A DNA stretch of 64,000 nt from JAAOZP01 sp038848185 (GCA_038848185.1 JAWCNV010000002.1:77985-141984); one strand, 5' to 3'; shown: positions 16,734-25,886, counted from the stretch's first letter. Program-made: numbers and translations. The notes: generated by a model not told the origin, from the letters alone.

Positions 16734-16967
16734 TCACCCTTTTCTGGGCTTAAAAAACACCGTATCCCCCTTCTTAACGTCTCGCCCATCTTTTTTTAAA
16801 ACAACTACTGCATACGGCTCCTTAACAGAACCTATTATATCGGCAACATTACCAACTGGTTTCCTCGCCCTGTTCAGAACCAGAGACCCTATGCCTACTA
16901 GACCCCCCAGCTTAACCACAGCAATCCTACTGCCCATCAGGTTTTCAACCACTCCTTTACGATTCAA
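16734..16967 (-). CDS. gar1: H/ACA RNP protein Gar1
   Basis: Gar1 is a core subunit of the H/ACA ribonucleoprotein that pseudouridylates rRNA with Cbf5, Nop10 and L7Ae. The 77-residue product is a small beta-barrel with the family pattern KPVGNVADIIGSVKEPYAVV and a final KKGDTVFF strand. It has no GAR repeats, as is normal in archaea. Its ATG overlaps the srp19 stop by 4 bp (translational coupling). Confidence 0.8.
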   Translation of the reverse strand: MNRKGVVENLMGSRIAVVKLGGLVGIGSLVLNRARKPVGNVADIIGSVKEPYAVVVLKKDGRDVKKGDTVFFKPRKG

Positions 16968-17260
16968 CTCCCCCTCCTCCTCATAGCCTCACCGATTTTC
17001 TCAACGAGCTTTTTCTTATTAAGACCTGTACAGAAAACCACTATTCTTCCAGTTTTAAAGTTATTCATCCTTGGATAAGCCTTGTCTGGTTCAACAATTG
17101 TTTTAAACCCGAGTTTCCTGCAGGCTTCATCGATCTTAGCTAGGGTTGGAGATTCAACTGCAAGGCTTTTTGGAACACGCCTACCCATTCTTCTGGAAAA
17201 CTTTGAATCGAAGTAAGAAGGATAAAGCATTATGTAACGGTCTTTCGAAATACTCTTCAT
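16964..17260 (-). CDS. srp19: Signal recognition particle 19-kDa protein
   Basis: SRP19 binds the tips of helices 6 and 8 of 7S RNA and helps assemble the particle. The 98-residue protein has the N-terminal YIMLYPSYFDSKFSRRMGRRVP and the following VESPTLAKIDEACRKLG block, the RNA-contacting signature of archaeal SRP19. It overlaps the end of rps8e and the start of gar1 by 4 bp each. Confidence 0.88.
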   Translation of the reverse strand: MKSISKDRYIMLYPSYFDSKFSRRMGRRVPKSLAVESPTLAKIDEACRKLGFKTIVEPDKAYPRMNNFKTGRIVVFCTGLNKKKLVEKIGEAMRRRGS

Positions 17261-17646
17261 TTCTCAGAGACCAGTTTAGCGTTTACAACACCGTTAGCAC
17301 CAGGCTTAGAAGTCACTAAAGCATTGCCTACCTCAGTCTTTATCAAAGCCCCCTTTGTCACTATTTTCATCCTCCCAAACTCTCTGTTTGCAGGGTTATT
17401 AACAACATCCAGTATCTTGGCCTTGACGACTTTCCCATCGTCAAGCGCAACATTGGCGTGAGAAGCCTGTATAACTCTAATCTTTAAGCCTCCACCTTTG
17501 GTCTTAACCTTCTCAACACTATTCTCTTCGCCGATCTTGGTTAAAGCTGGAGCTCTGCCAAGCTCATACTTACGTTTACTCCGGTAAGGAGTCTTCTTAC
17601 CTCCCGTCTTCTTCCTTTTGAACAAGTCGCCGTGGTATACTGACAA
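17257..17646 (-). CDS. rps8e: 30S ribosomal protein S8e
   Basis: The 129-residue protein shows the S8e signature RKKTGGKKTPYRSKRKYELGR near its start and the conserved PANREFGRMKIVTKGALI core. It is a small-subunit protein shared by archaea and eukaryotes. The TTG at 17646 gives the expected MSVYHGDL-like N-terminus. It leads a five-gene minus-strand operon with srp19, gar1, the TFE-beta-like gene and rlmE. Confidence 0.92.
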   Translation of the reverse strand: MSVYHGDLFKRKKTGGKKTPYRSKRKYELGRAPALTKIGEENSVEKVKTKGGGLKIRVIQASHANVALDDGKVVKAKILDVVNNPANREFGRMKIVTKGALIKTEVGNALVTSKPGANGVVNAKLVSEK

Positions 17647-17708
17647 CCTGGTTACTGTCTTGGAAAATAACCCTTAAAAACTTATTCCCAGACTATTCTC
17701 TAAGCCCT

Positions 17709-17834
17709 ATGAGGCAGGGGGATAGCCTAGAAGCAGTTAATCTTCGCGGTAAGAATGGTTCTCCAAGTCAGATTAAAAAGCCTCCAAACATTTTGAGGTT
17801 TAATAGTGTTAACCTAGTGGCGGAGAGGGTTTAA
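17709..17834 (+). CDS. Possible 41-residue leader protein upstream of smc
   Basis: A short frame from ATG 17709 to TAA 17834, three bases before the smc TTG. A TATA-like run (cttaaaaactt, ~17671-17681) lies ~30 bp upstream, so the smc transcript may begin at this ATG. The product is polar and basic without a recognisable domain. Its stop and the smc start are close enough for translational coupling. It may equally be untranslated leader. Confidence 0.35.
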   Translation: MRQGDSLEAVNLRGKNGSPSQIKKPPNILRFNSVNLVAERV

Positions 17835-17837
17835 AGA

Positions 17838-20800
17838 TTGAATCTAACGAGGATTGAAATCAGAAACTTCAAGTCAATAGGAAGCCGGCAGGCTGTAACC
17901 TTGAGTGGGGGGTTGACGGTTCTAACTGGTAGAAACGGTTCTGGTAAATGCGTAGCACCTTGGACACTTGTAGAGCAACCCTGGGGGAGGAAAACTATAG
18001 AATCCTTTTTCCAAGAATCATGTTCAGAAGGGTTTAGTACCCACTGGGGGGAGGGAGAATACGCGGTTCCTTCTAAAGAAATACCGCTCTTAAGCTATCA
18101 CCCGTTTCTAGGGGAAATTGTTGAAGCAAGAATCAGTGCAATATTCAGAAAACCGTATGATGGGTGGTTGCTTAAAATAGAAACCACTACTGGGAGAAAG
18201 ATTGAGACAACTCCGGAGCATAGGCTGATAGTAGCCTATGAGACTAGTGTTCACAGATGGTTAGAGGCATCGCAACTCGCCGCAGGCGCAAGTATAATGG
18301 TGCTTGAAAATGGAAAAACAAATTTCGAAACTATATGCAGAATCGTTAAGAAACGTTGGAGAGGAAAGGTCTATGACGCGTATGTCAAGAACGTTGGCTC
18401 ATACGTTGCCGGGGACGGAATAGTGGTTCATAATAGTAACCTTATTGATGCGATACGTTTCGCACTCGGAGAAAACAACCCTAGACTGCTCAGAACAGAC
18501 AGGTTATCCTCTCTTGTTAATGATAACGTGGGTAAAGAGGCTGAAGCATATGTGAAAATAACGATAGATAACAGTGATTTCATGATGCCTGGCCAAGATA
18601 AAGTTATCACGGTAGCTAGGAGAATGGGGCGTGACGGAGAAAGCACGTATTATCTAAACGGCAGAAGGACACCTAAGAACGTTATTGAAGACATGATCTC
18701 CTCTACGGGTCTTTCTGCAAGAGGATATAATATAATACTGCAGGGAGAGATATCTAGGCTAGCTGACAAAAATCCTGTAGAGAGAAGAAAGGAGATTGAG
18801 CAGGCACTTGGTTTAGCTCAGTATGACGAGAAGAAGGCTGAAGCACTAAACAACCTGCAGCAAGCCGATAACAACCTTAGAGTGGCTCAAGCTAGGCTTC
18901 AAGAGATCGATAGGAGAATGCTCCAATTAGAAATGGAGAGAAACATTCTCTTGAGGAGAAGAATGCTTGAAAAAGAAGTTGAAAGAATGCAGATAATTAT
19001 TAATTCATTGGAGTACTGGAGGCTTGTCAAGAGGCTTGACGAAATATCTAGAAGCATCGATAAAAATATTGCCCTGAGAAGTAGGCTTGAAACAGAGCTT
19101 GCCTCTAAGCAGGAAAGTAAGAAGGAGCTTATGGAGAAAATGGAAGAACTTTTAAGGACAGCATCATTAGCCACTCCTGATGCAGAGAAGATTAGGCTTG
19201 AATATGAGTTAAGAGATTATGAAAGACAACTTAGAGAAGCTGGAGAGAGAATTAAGGAAAACACGAATGAACTTAGTATAGTTAAAAAACAATTATCGAA
19301 AACAAGAAGAAAGAAAGGAAGGATGCAGAAAAAAGTGGCAAGCCTGTTAAAGGATTCTAAAAACCTACTTAGGAAAAACTCTTTAATCAACATTCAGATA
19401 CTTCGTCTACTAGATGAAAAAAAGAGGCTTCAGGAAATATATAGAAGGCTGTCTATCGAAATCGCTAATATTGCAAATAGGTTAACCTTAGTAGACAGAG
19501 ATTTAGATAGAATAGCTTTAGACGAGAAGAATTCTGAAAAAATGTTAAGGGAAATCCTTGCCCATTATAGTAATCTTAGGAGAAGAATAAAATCCTTAGA
19601 CAGGAGGAGAGGCAAGGAGGCTATCAGAAGAAGTAGGATGATTGAAAAACTAACTGATATTGAAAGAGTTTTGACAGAAAGGAGAAAGATATTGGATGAA
19701 ACTATGAATACCGTTAAAATCCTAATGAATAGTCTGGATTCGTTTAGAATCGTCTTTGCAAAAGCCTCTGGGATAGCAAGCTACAGAATGCATAGTAGTA
19801 GAAGAAGAAAGCTTCTGGATCTTGTGAAGAAAGTTTCGGAGAAAAAAGATTTAAACATCTACGGAATCCTGAGGGAAAACCTCTGGTTCCCTAAGGACCT
19901 GAGTGTGGCTGTTGAAAGTCTGACTGGAGAATGGCTAGATGCTATACTTGTTAAAAATGCGCTAGACATGCTTTTCTTAGTGAATTTTCTAGGAGAAAAG
20001 GGTGTTGGAGTTAAAGTTGTAACTTCTGAGGGGGAGGTGGTTAGGAGGGAAATACCAATTGAGCTCAGTGGGCGTGGCAAGCATATGATGAACATACTCA
20101 AATACCCTAAGAATATTGAGAAACATGTTCTGAAACTATTCTGGAATAGTGTGCTGGCTAACAGTGTTGAAGATGCTCTCGTCTTTGCGAAGAATGGTTT
20201 TAAAGCAGTAACCTTACATGGTGAGGTTTTCACAAGTGAGGGAGGTCTAGTTAGGGAAGATGTTGAAGGAGAATTAGAAGGTCTTAGAAGCCTTGTGAAA
20301 AACTTCTCTGAGAAAGCTGGCGAACTGTCAGAGATACTTGAGACCATGAATAATAATGCGAGACCGGTCTTAAACAGGAAAATACTGGAAGCGTCTGATC
20401 TACGAAACAGGCTTTCTGAAGGGTTGAAAATAATCGATACTCATATGGATGAATTAGGGGAACAGTTGAACACTCTTACCAATGAATACTTAGACGCATC
20501 TCGAAGACTCAGCCAGATTTTCAGAAGACATGAAGCAGGGAAGAAAAATTCTCTATTAAGAGAAAACCTGAAACTAAAATCTTTAAAGTTAGCTAAGGAG
20601 GAGAAGGTGAAGAAGATCCGTAGAAGAATAAGGTTGGTTGAAAAAGAATTAGAAAAACTGGAAGATAAAAAAGATCTTGTTAAAAACCGGTTGACAGGAA
20701 TCGATAACATAATTACCAGTTTAAGCAGGAGAATAGAGGATTATGAAAATTTTGAGAAGACGCTTGTTGAGAAAATTTTAAAAATCAAGGAGGAAAACAG

Positions 20801-21755
20801 GCATATTCTAAGTCAAGCAAGTATTTTGAACAAGAGGATTGAAGAGCTTAAGAAGGGTACCGGTGTATTGAAAGAGGTTAAGGAAGAAATAGAGGAGGAT
20901 ACGCATGATGAACTTGTCGCAACCATTAGAAAAATGGATAGGGAGATTGAAAAGTTGAATATTGAGGTTAACAGTGTTAAGGATGTTGAACGAAGATTGC
21001 TGGTTGAGAAAGAGGTGAATGAGAGTAGGGCTCAAGAGCTTAAAAACAGGATCCCGGGTCAGCCGCTTGAAGTCTCAGAGGACGAGGAGAGTTCAGCTGA
21101 ACGTTATTTAAACATTCTTAGAAGCGAATTGGAGAAGGTTCAGGAAGTAAACATGCTTGCCGTAAGTCAGTATGAACAGGAAGTGGATTTTTACAAAAAT
21201 GCTCTTGAAAGAATTAACGAGCTTGAAGACGAAAGGAGGAGCATCCAAGAGTTTATGGAGGATATTGAGAGGAGGAAGAGGGAGGCCTTCCTAGACGGAT
21301 TGAATAAGATAAACAATTATTTCTCAAGCTTCTTTAATAAGATGACTGGTGGCGAAGGATGGCTTCAACTCGAGGACCCTGAGAACCCCTTTGAAGCAGG
21401 ATTAATGGTCTACGTTAGATTCCCAGGTAAGGAGGCAAGGGTGATAAGCGGGGTGAGCGGAGGAGAGAAATCTGTAGCAGCATTATGCCTTGTTTTTGCG
21501 ATGCAAAAACTCTTTCCAGCAGTGTTTTATATTTTCGACGAGCCTGATGCGCACTTAGACTACGTTAATGTTGAAAGAATGACGGATCTTCTGAAAGAAG
21601 TTTCTAAAGACAGCCAGATAATAATCGTATCCCTAAGGGATGTTGTCGTAAGCAAGGCAGATAAAGTTATAGGAGTATATGTTAAAAACGGTTTCTCCAA
21701 ATTCATAGAAATGCCTGTTGGAAAAGCCTTGGAGGAGACGGCGATTGTCGGATGA
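17838..21755 (+). CDS. smc: Chromosome segregation ATPase Smc with an intein in the P-loop
   Basis: The canonical Smc of the Smc-ScpAB condensin. The 1305-residue precursor contains a 162-residue intein (residues 38-199), leaving a 1143-residue Smc. The P-loop reads GRNGSGK then, after the intein, SNLIDAIRFALGE. Other features are a QGEISRL segment, long coiled coils, a hinge around residues 650-800 (GEKGVGVKVVTSEGE, YPKNIEKHVLKLFWN), the signature SGVSGGEKS and Walker B IFDEPDAHLD. Initiation is at TTG. The gene overlaps scpA, and smc-scpA-scpB form a tight plus-strand operon. Confidence 0.95.
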   Translation: MNLTRIEIRNFKSIGSRQAVTLSGGLTVLTGRNGSGKCVAPWTLVEQPWGRKTIESFFQESCSEGFSTHWGEGEYAVPSKEIPLLSYHPFLGEIVEARISAIFRKPYDGWLLKIETTTGRKIETTPEHRLIVAYETSVHRWLEASQLAAGASIMVLENGKTNFETICRIVKKRWRGKVYDAYVKNVGSYVAGDGIVVHNSNLIDAIRFALGENNPRLLRTDRLSSLVNDNVGKEAEAYVKITIDNSDFMMPGQDKVITVARRMGRDGESTYYLNGRRTPKNVIEDMISSTGLSARGYNIILQGEISRLADKNPVERRKEIEQALGLAQYDEKKAEALNNLQQADNNLRVAQARLQEIDRRMLQLEMERNILLRRRMLEKEVERMQIIINSLEYWRLVKRLDEISRSIDKNIALRSRLETELASKQESKKELMEKMEELLRTASLATPDAEKIRLEYELRDYERQLREAGERIKENTNELSIVKKQLSKTRRKKGRMQKKVASLLKDSKNLLRKNSLINIQILRLLDEKKRLQEIYRRLSIEIANIANRLTLVDRDLDRIALDEKNSEKMLREILAHYSNLRRRIKSLDRRRGKEAIRRSRMIEKLTDIERVLTERRKILDETMNTVKILMNSLDSFRIVFAKASGIASYRMHSSRRRKLLDLVKKVSEKKDLNIYGILRENLWFPKDLSVAVESLTGEWLDAILVKNALDMLFLVNFLGEKGVGVKVVTSEGEVVRREIPIELSGRGKHMMNILKYPKNIEKHVLKLFWNSVLANSVEDALVFAKNGFKAVTLHGEVFTSEGGLVREDVEGELEGLRSLVKNFSEKAGELSEILETMNNNARPVLNRKILEASDLRNRLSEGLKIIDTHMDELGEQLNTLTNEYLDASRRLSQIFRRHEAGKKNSLLRENLKLKSLKLAKEEKVKKIRRRIRLVEKELEKLEDKKDLVKNRLTGIDNIITSLSRRIEDYENFEKTLVEKILKIKEENRHILSQASILNKRIEELKKGTGVLKEVKEEIEEDTHDELVATIRKMDREIEKLNIEVNSVKDVERRLLVEKEVNESRAQELKNRIPGQPLEVSEDEESSAERYLNILRSELEKVQEVNMLAVSQYEQEVDFYKNALERINELEDERRSIQEFMEDIERRKREAFLDGLNKINNYFSSFFNKMTGGEGWLQLEDPENPFEAGLMVYVRFPGKEARVISGVSGGEKSVAALCLVFAMQKLFPAVFYIFDEPDAHLDYVNVERMTDLLKEVSKDSQIIIVSLRDVVVSKADKVIGVYVKNGFSKFIEMPVGKALEETAIVG
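17949..18434 (+). other. Mini-intein in Smc, inserted between the P-loop Lys and Ser
   Basis: The insertion runs from Cys38 to Asn199 of the precursor (162 residues). Block A begins CVAPWTLV. Block B contains TTPEH with the conserved histidine. The end has VYDAYVKN and GDGIVVHN, followed by Ser as the +1 residue. Removal restores GSGKSN, a perfect Walker A. The length leaves no room for a homing endonuclease, so this is a splicing-only mini-intein. Smc ATP binding requires splicing. Confidence 0.93.
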
Positions 21756-22431
21756 GGCTCGTGAAGCAACTGACTTAGTATTCGACCTTATTAAGCTTAA
21801 GAAGGTAAACCCATGGGATGTTAAAATTTCAGGAGTTTTAAAACAGCTGTCTAAGGAGCTGCGTGAAAAAGGATACTTACAGTTCACTCTTTCAGGGCTA
21901 GTGCTACTAGCCTCATCCATAATCTACCTTAGGAAGACAGAGGCACTTCTCTCAATCGACACAGAGAAGCGTAAAGCCCAAGTTGCTGAGGAAGAGGCCC
22001 TCGATATTCCTGCCGACCTCCTTGAGAAAATAAGCCCTTTAGAAGCCCCCATAAGGCCGGCTCAACCAGTCATAGATCTCGAACACCTTGTGAAAGCATT
22101 GTCTGAAATATTGGAGAAGGCTTACTCAAAGAAGCCTCTGGAGGAGGAACCTCTTCCACCAATTGTCCCTCAAACGGATGATTTCATAAGGGATATTGAG
22201 AAAAAGGTTGAGGATTTCAAAAATACTCTTTATGAAATCATACGTCAGCAGGGCAGGGTTTCAATAGGTTCTCTGCTTGAAGGTAAGAAATCCCTTGAGG
22301 CAGCTAGAACATTCATCCTAATACTTTTCATCCTGTCAGAGCCTGACTTCGACGTTTTTTTTGAAGACGATGAGTATTATATAGTGATGATGAATGGTTT
22401 TGAAGAGCACGGAATACAGGAAGAGGATTGA
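21745..22431 (+). CDS. scpA: Segregation and condensation protein A (kleisin)
   Basis: ScpA is the kleisin that bridges Smc heads and binds ScpB. The N-terminal block EATDLVFDLIKLKKVNPWDVKI is the family signature, the middle is acidic and Pro/Glu-rich, and the C-terminal winged helix ends near EDDEYYIVMM. The TTG at 21745 is preferred because GGAGGAG lies 7 nt upstream. TTG 21718 is an alternative adding nine residues. The gene overlaps smc by 11 bp and scpB by 38 bp. Confidence 0.88.
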   Translation: MSDEAREATDLVFDLIKLKKVNPWDVKISGVLKQLSKELREKGYLQFTLSGLVLLASSIIYLRKTEALLSIDTEKRKAQVAEEEALDIPADLLEKISPLEAPIRPAQPVIDLEHLVKALSEILEKAYSKKPLEEEPLPPIVPQTDDFIRDIEKKVEDFKNTLYEIIRQQGRVSIGSLLEGKKSLEAARTFILILFILSEPDFDVFFEDDEYYIVMMNGFEEHGIQEED

Positions 22432-22945
22432 GGCAGCACTCTTCGCATCCGGAAGACCGTTAAGCATAGGTCAGTTAAAGTCAGCAGCAGGAGTCAGAAA
22501 GGTTGAGAAGGTTGAAAATGCTTTAAAGGAACTGGTTGAAGAATACAGGGCGAGAGATACAAGCCTAGAAATAGTGGAGATTGGTGAGGGAAATTACATG
22601 CTGAGGGTTAAACCAGAGTACGGGGGCTTTATTAAGCGGGTAGGGATGAAACCGATGATAAGCCGGGCTGCTTTGAAAACACTTACGTTAATAGGTTTGA
22701 AGCAACCAGTTACTCAATCAAAGATTATTGGTTTTAGGGGATCACATGCGTATAAGCAGATACGAAGACTGGTCGAAATGGGGCTGATTGAGGCCAGTAG
22801 AGCAGGTAGAAGCAAGTTGCTGAGGCTGACTCCAACTGGGTTAAGCATGTTCGGTGCACGTAGTGACGATGAGCTTAGACAAGCCTTAAGAACCCGTCTT
22901 CAACCAGAGCTTTCAGATGAGCAGGATAGGAAGGATTCAGGATAA
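22394..22945 (+). CDS. scpB: Segregation and condensation protein B (KITE)
   Basis: ScpB dimers bind the ScpA middle region. The 183-residue protein has the opening RKRIEAALFASGRPLSIGQL typical of ScpB, a second winged helix with LTLIGLKQPVTQSKIIGFRG, and a C-terminal helix. It is shorter than many bacterial homologues but complete in both winged helices. Its start overlaps scpA by 38 bp and its end overlaps the M24 peptidase gene by 29 bp. Confidence 0.85.
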   Translation: MVLKSTEYRKRIEAALFASGRPLSIGQLKSAAGVRKVEKVENALKELVEEYRARDTSLEIVEIGEGNYMLRVKPEYGGFIKRVGMKPMISRAALKTLTLIGLKQPVTQSKIIGFRGSHAYKQIRRLVEMGLIEASRAGRSKLLRLTPTGLSMFGARSDDELRQALRTRLQPELSDEQDRKDSG

Positions 22946-23963
22946 GCTGAGCAAGACGGGCATAGACCTTCTAGTTTTAAAAGATCAAGCCAACATAGTT
23001 TACGCTATTGACTATGAGCAGCCTCTTTCAGGCATGCTTCTCATACCTAAAAGCGGCGAAGCCAAGCTTTTAACGACTCCTCTTGAGAGCGTTAATCTTC
23101 CACAGTCAGTGAACGGAGTTAAGATTGTTAAACTAGAGAGAGGCGAAAGATATCTTCAGAGGCTTCTAAAAGAGAAGGAGGATGATTTGAAGTACATAGA
23201 GTTCGACTCTCTTGAGATGCAGGAGGCTTTGAAACTAGAGAAGGAGACGCATACTCTCGTTAAAACAGGCAACAGGATGGTTAGGGAGCTGCGCATGGTT
23301 AAGGATACGCGGGAAATCGATAAAATGAGGAAGGCAGCGGAGATAGCAAGCCTTACTTTAAGGGAAACCCTAAACGGGTTAAGCGAGGGTTTTACGGAAG
23401 TCGAGGTTGCCCGCCAATACGATTCTAAGATAGTTTTGAGGGGGGCTTTAAAATCTGCTTTCGAAACAATCGTCGCGTTCGGAGAAAACTCTTCAAACCC
23501 TCACGCGATCCCATCCTCTAGACGGCTTAAACGAGGAGAATGCGTGCTGATAGATGCCGGGGCAGATTATTTGAATTACAAGAGTGACCTTACGAGGACA
23601 ATAATATTTGGAGAACATTCGAACAGAAAAAGTATTGAAGAGTTGATCGAGGCGGTTGAAGAGTCTAAGAAGGCTGCGGAGAAGAAGGCTTCTCCAGGGG
23701 TTAAAGTATGCGAGTTAGATAGATGTGCCTGCGAGGTTCTTGAGGAATATGGTTTAGGTAAGTATTTTGCACATGGGCTTGGACATGGAGTGGGGCTGGA
23801 TATTCATGAGCCGCCAGCAATACATCCATTAAACATGGAGGAACTTAAAGCAGGGAACATCATAACGATAGAGCCCGGTGTCTACATGCCTAGTGTTGGC
23901 GGAGTCAGAATAGAGGATACTTACCTCATAACTGATTCAGGGCCAGTGAAACTCACTTTTTAA
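22917..23963 (+). CDS. M24-family Xaa-Pro dipeptidase/aminopeptidase
   Basis: A 348-residue metallopeptidase with the pita-bread fold. Expected metal ligands are present: Asp in LIDAGADY, Asp in KSDLTRT, His in HGLGHGVGLDIHEPP, Glu in TIEPGVY and Glu in VRIEDT. The N-terminal creatinase-like domain (~residues 1-115) marks the Xaa-Pro dipeptidase branch, which cleaves peptides with proline in second position. It overlaps scpB at its start and uppS (convergent) by 4 bp at its end. Confidence 0.88.
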   Translation: MSRIGRIQDKLSKTGIDLLVLKDQANIVYAIDYEQPLSGMLLIPKSGEAKLLTTPLESVNLPQSVNGVKIVKLERGERYLQRLLKEKEDDLKYIEFDSLEMQEALKLEKETHTLVKTGNRMVRELRMVKDTREIDKMRKAAEIASLTLRETLNGLSEGFTEVEVARQYDSKIVLRGALKSAFETIVAFGENSSNPHAIPSSRRLKRGECVLIDAGADYLNYKSDLTRTIIFGEHSNRKSIEELIEAVEESKKAAEKKASPGVKVCELDRCACEVLEEYGLGKYFAHGLGHGVGLDIHEPPAIHPLNMEELKAGNIITIEPGVYMPSVGGVRIEDTYLITDSGPVKLTF

Positions 23964-24766
23964 AGGCCGAATCTTCTCTTCCTCTTCTGATATATTCTGA
24001 TAGCTCTGAGAAGATCTATCTTCCTGAACTCCGGCCAGTAAACATCCATAAATACTAGCTCACTATAAGCAGACTGCCAAAGTAGGAAGTTGCTAAGCCT
24101 TTCTTCGCCAGATGTCCTGATTATTAGATCCGGGTCAGGCTGAGGTAGATGCGCGGTGTAAAGCCTGTTTGAAATAGTTTCTTCATCTATGCTATCAGGC
24201 TTCAACACACCTTCCGAAATCTCTTTAGCAATATTCTTAACAGCGTCAACTATTTCAGCTCTCCCTCCATATGCGAACGCTATATTCAGGTAGTGCGATG
24301 AATAGCCCTCAGTCTCCTTCTCAATCTCCTCAACAAGTTGCAATATATCCTGAGGTATGAGATCCCTCCTGCCGATTACTTTAAGACGCGTCTTGTTCTC
24401 GTGTAGAACACCATTATTCATCATTTCAACAAGTTTTTCTTTGAAAAGGCGTAGTATGAGCTCAACCTCGTCAAGCGGTCTTTTAAGGTTCTCGGTTGAG
24501 AAGACGTAGAGGGTTATTGTGTTTACACCGAGATCATAACACCATTTAAGAATCTCCTCGACTTTCTTAGCTCCGAAAACGTGACCCAACGATTTTTCTA
24601 AGCCCTTTGACTCTGCCCACCTCCTGTTGCCATCCATTATTATACCTATATGGCTGGGTAAGGGCAACTGGCTTACCTGCCTCCTAAGACCTTTTTCGTA
24701 AAGCCAGAGCGAGAGCCTGCTTCTCGAAAGCCTTGCTGCCAGACTGTCTATAAACCCTTGCATCAC
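23960..24766 (-). CDS. uppS: cis-Prenyltransferase (undecaprenyl-diphosphate-synthase family)
   Basis: The enzyme elongates farnesyl or geranylgeranyl diphosphate with cis isoprene units to make the lipid carrier for glycan transfer. The 268-residue protein carries HIGIIMDGNRRWAESKG (catalytic Asp in MDGNRR), FSTENLKRP and the C-terminal RTSGEERLSNFLLWQSAYSE block. Initiation is at GTG with an adjacent in-frame ATG. DUF373 ends 2 bp upstream in the same direction, so they are probably one transcript. Confidence 0.92.
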   Translation of the reverse strand: MMQGFIDSLAARLSRSRLSLWLYEKGLRRQVSQLPLPSHIGIIMDGNRRWAESKGLEKSLGHVFGAKKVEEILKWCYDLGVNTITLYVFSTENLKRPLDEVELILRLFKEKLVEMMNNGVLHENKTRLKVIGRRDLIPQDILQLVEEIEKETEGYSSHYLNIAFAYGGRAEIVDAVKNIAKEISEGVLKPDSIDEETISNRLYTAHLPQPDPDLIIRTSGEERLSNFLLWQSAYSELVFMDVYWPEFRKIDLLRAIRIYQKRKRRFGL

Positions 24767-24767
24767 G

Positions 24768-25886
24768 CTAGCTTATTGCCGGGGTTATTTTAAGCCTTTT
24801 CGAAAAAACAGGGAGAAGCCTTACTATGAGGATCACGAGAACGTTGACAGCGTACACCAACACTAGGGTGAGCAGGCTGACGTACAGCAGTGTTCTAAGC
24901 TCGAATGAGGGGGTTGATGCAGCCAGCCCAAGGGTTTTAAGCAGCGGGGCAAGCGTCATTATGTTTGCAAGCACTGTAAGAGAATCCTGAATGCTTGAAG
25001 CAGTCAGAGGATACTTTATGGATCCGCTTAAAAGAGTTATCGCAACTCCGAAGAGCAGAACCTCGATAATCTGCGAGATGATCCTTCCGACAAGAGCCAT
25101 GAAAGACTCGTTAGGTAGAGGCGTGATTGAATAGCCTGTAAAAAGCGAGAAGAGAATTAAAGAGAGGCCTGTAAACAAGAATAGTGTTTTAAACGTCAGA
25201 ATTATTGGAGGCAGATCCTTTCCGAATACCTGTTGGAGACCTGTTGAAATCCACTTATCTAAGTCAAACCCTTTTATTAAAACCGCTATACCTATAAGAA
25301 CCCAGAAAGCAGTGTTAACCTCTCTGGAGGAGCCGAAGTAGTTTAGTATTGTTAAAAAGGTTATTAGGAAACCCCCGAGGCCGAGCAACCATTTCTTAAA
25401 CCTTGGGTCGGTGAAAAGCATCTTCAAATATCTTCCGAAAACTATGTAGGACTCTTCTATAGCGCGGCTCTGCTTTACAACGACTCTTTTTACACCTGCC
25501 AGCGGGAGCCTCGCTTTTAGAACCGGCTCTACATCCTCCTCACCGAAGCCGTCAGTCACAACATATACCTCTGAAGGATTGAACGAGTTTGCAACTCGAG
25601 TTATTTCACTGATAGCTTTCCGAGAAGCCTCCAAACCACCGTCTTTTAAGCCGCTGATTACGCTGACCTCTGTCAGATAGCCAGCCTGAGAAAGCTCGTC
25701 GGAAAGCCTGATGGAGGCGAACATGGCGTTTGAGTCAGCTTCCTCCGAGTCGATTAGGGCAAGCTTCTCAGCAGCTTTCAATACATTTTCTCTCCCAACT
25801 ATAGGGGTCTTTAAGCCGGTTTTCCGACCTACATCATCATCTAGGTCAACGCATAGGATTAGAGCTCTCTTAGTGTTCTCCTCCAA
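24768..25886 (-). CDS. DUF373 family membrane protein
   Basis: A 372-residue archaeal DUF373 protein. The cytosolic N-terminal domain (~1-145) starts with ALILCVDLDDDVGRKTGLKTP, the family signature. About six to seven hydrophobic helices follow from residue 165. The family has no known function. It precedes uppS by 2 bp, and the pairing may point to membrane or isoprenoid biology. Initiation is at TTG. Confidence 0.82.
   Translation of the reverse strand: MEENTKRALILCVDLDDDVGRKTGLKTPIVGRENVLKAAEKLALIDSEEADSNAMFASIRLSDELSQAGYLTEVSVISGLKDGGLEASRKAISEITRVANSFNPSEVYVVTDGFGEEDVEPVLKARLPLAGVKRVVVKQSRAIEESYIVFGRYLKMLFTDPRFKKWLLGLGGFLITFLTILNYFGSSREVNTAFWVLIGIAVLIKGFDLDKWISTGLQQVFGKDLPPIILTFKTLFLFTGLSLILFSLFTGYSITPLPNESFMALVGRIISQIIEVLLFGVAITLLSGSIKYPLTASSIQDSLTVLANIMTLAPLLKTLGLAASTPSFELRTLLYVSLLTLVLVYAVNVLVILIVRLLPVFSKRLKITPAIS

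Noticed and set aside
19859..20347. A 162-codon antisense frame inside smc
   Set aside because: It is a Ser/Leu-rich shadow of a charged coiled-coil and hinge gene with no start signals.
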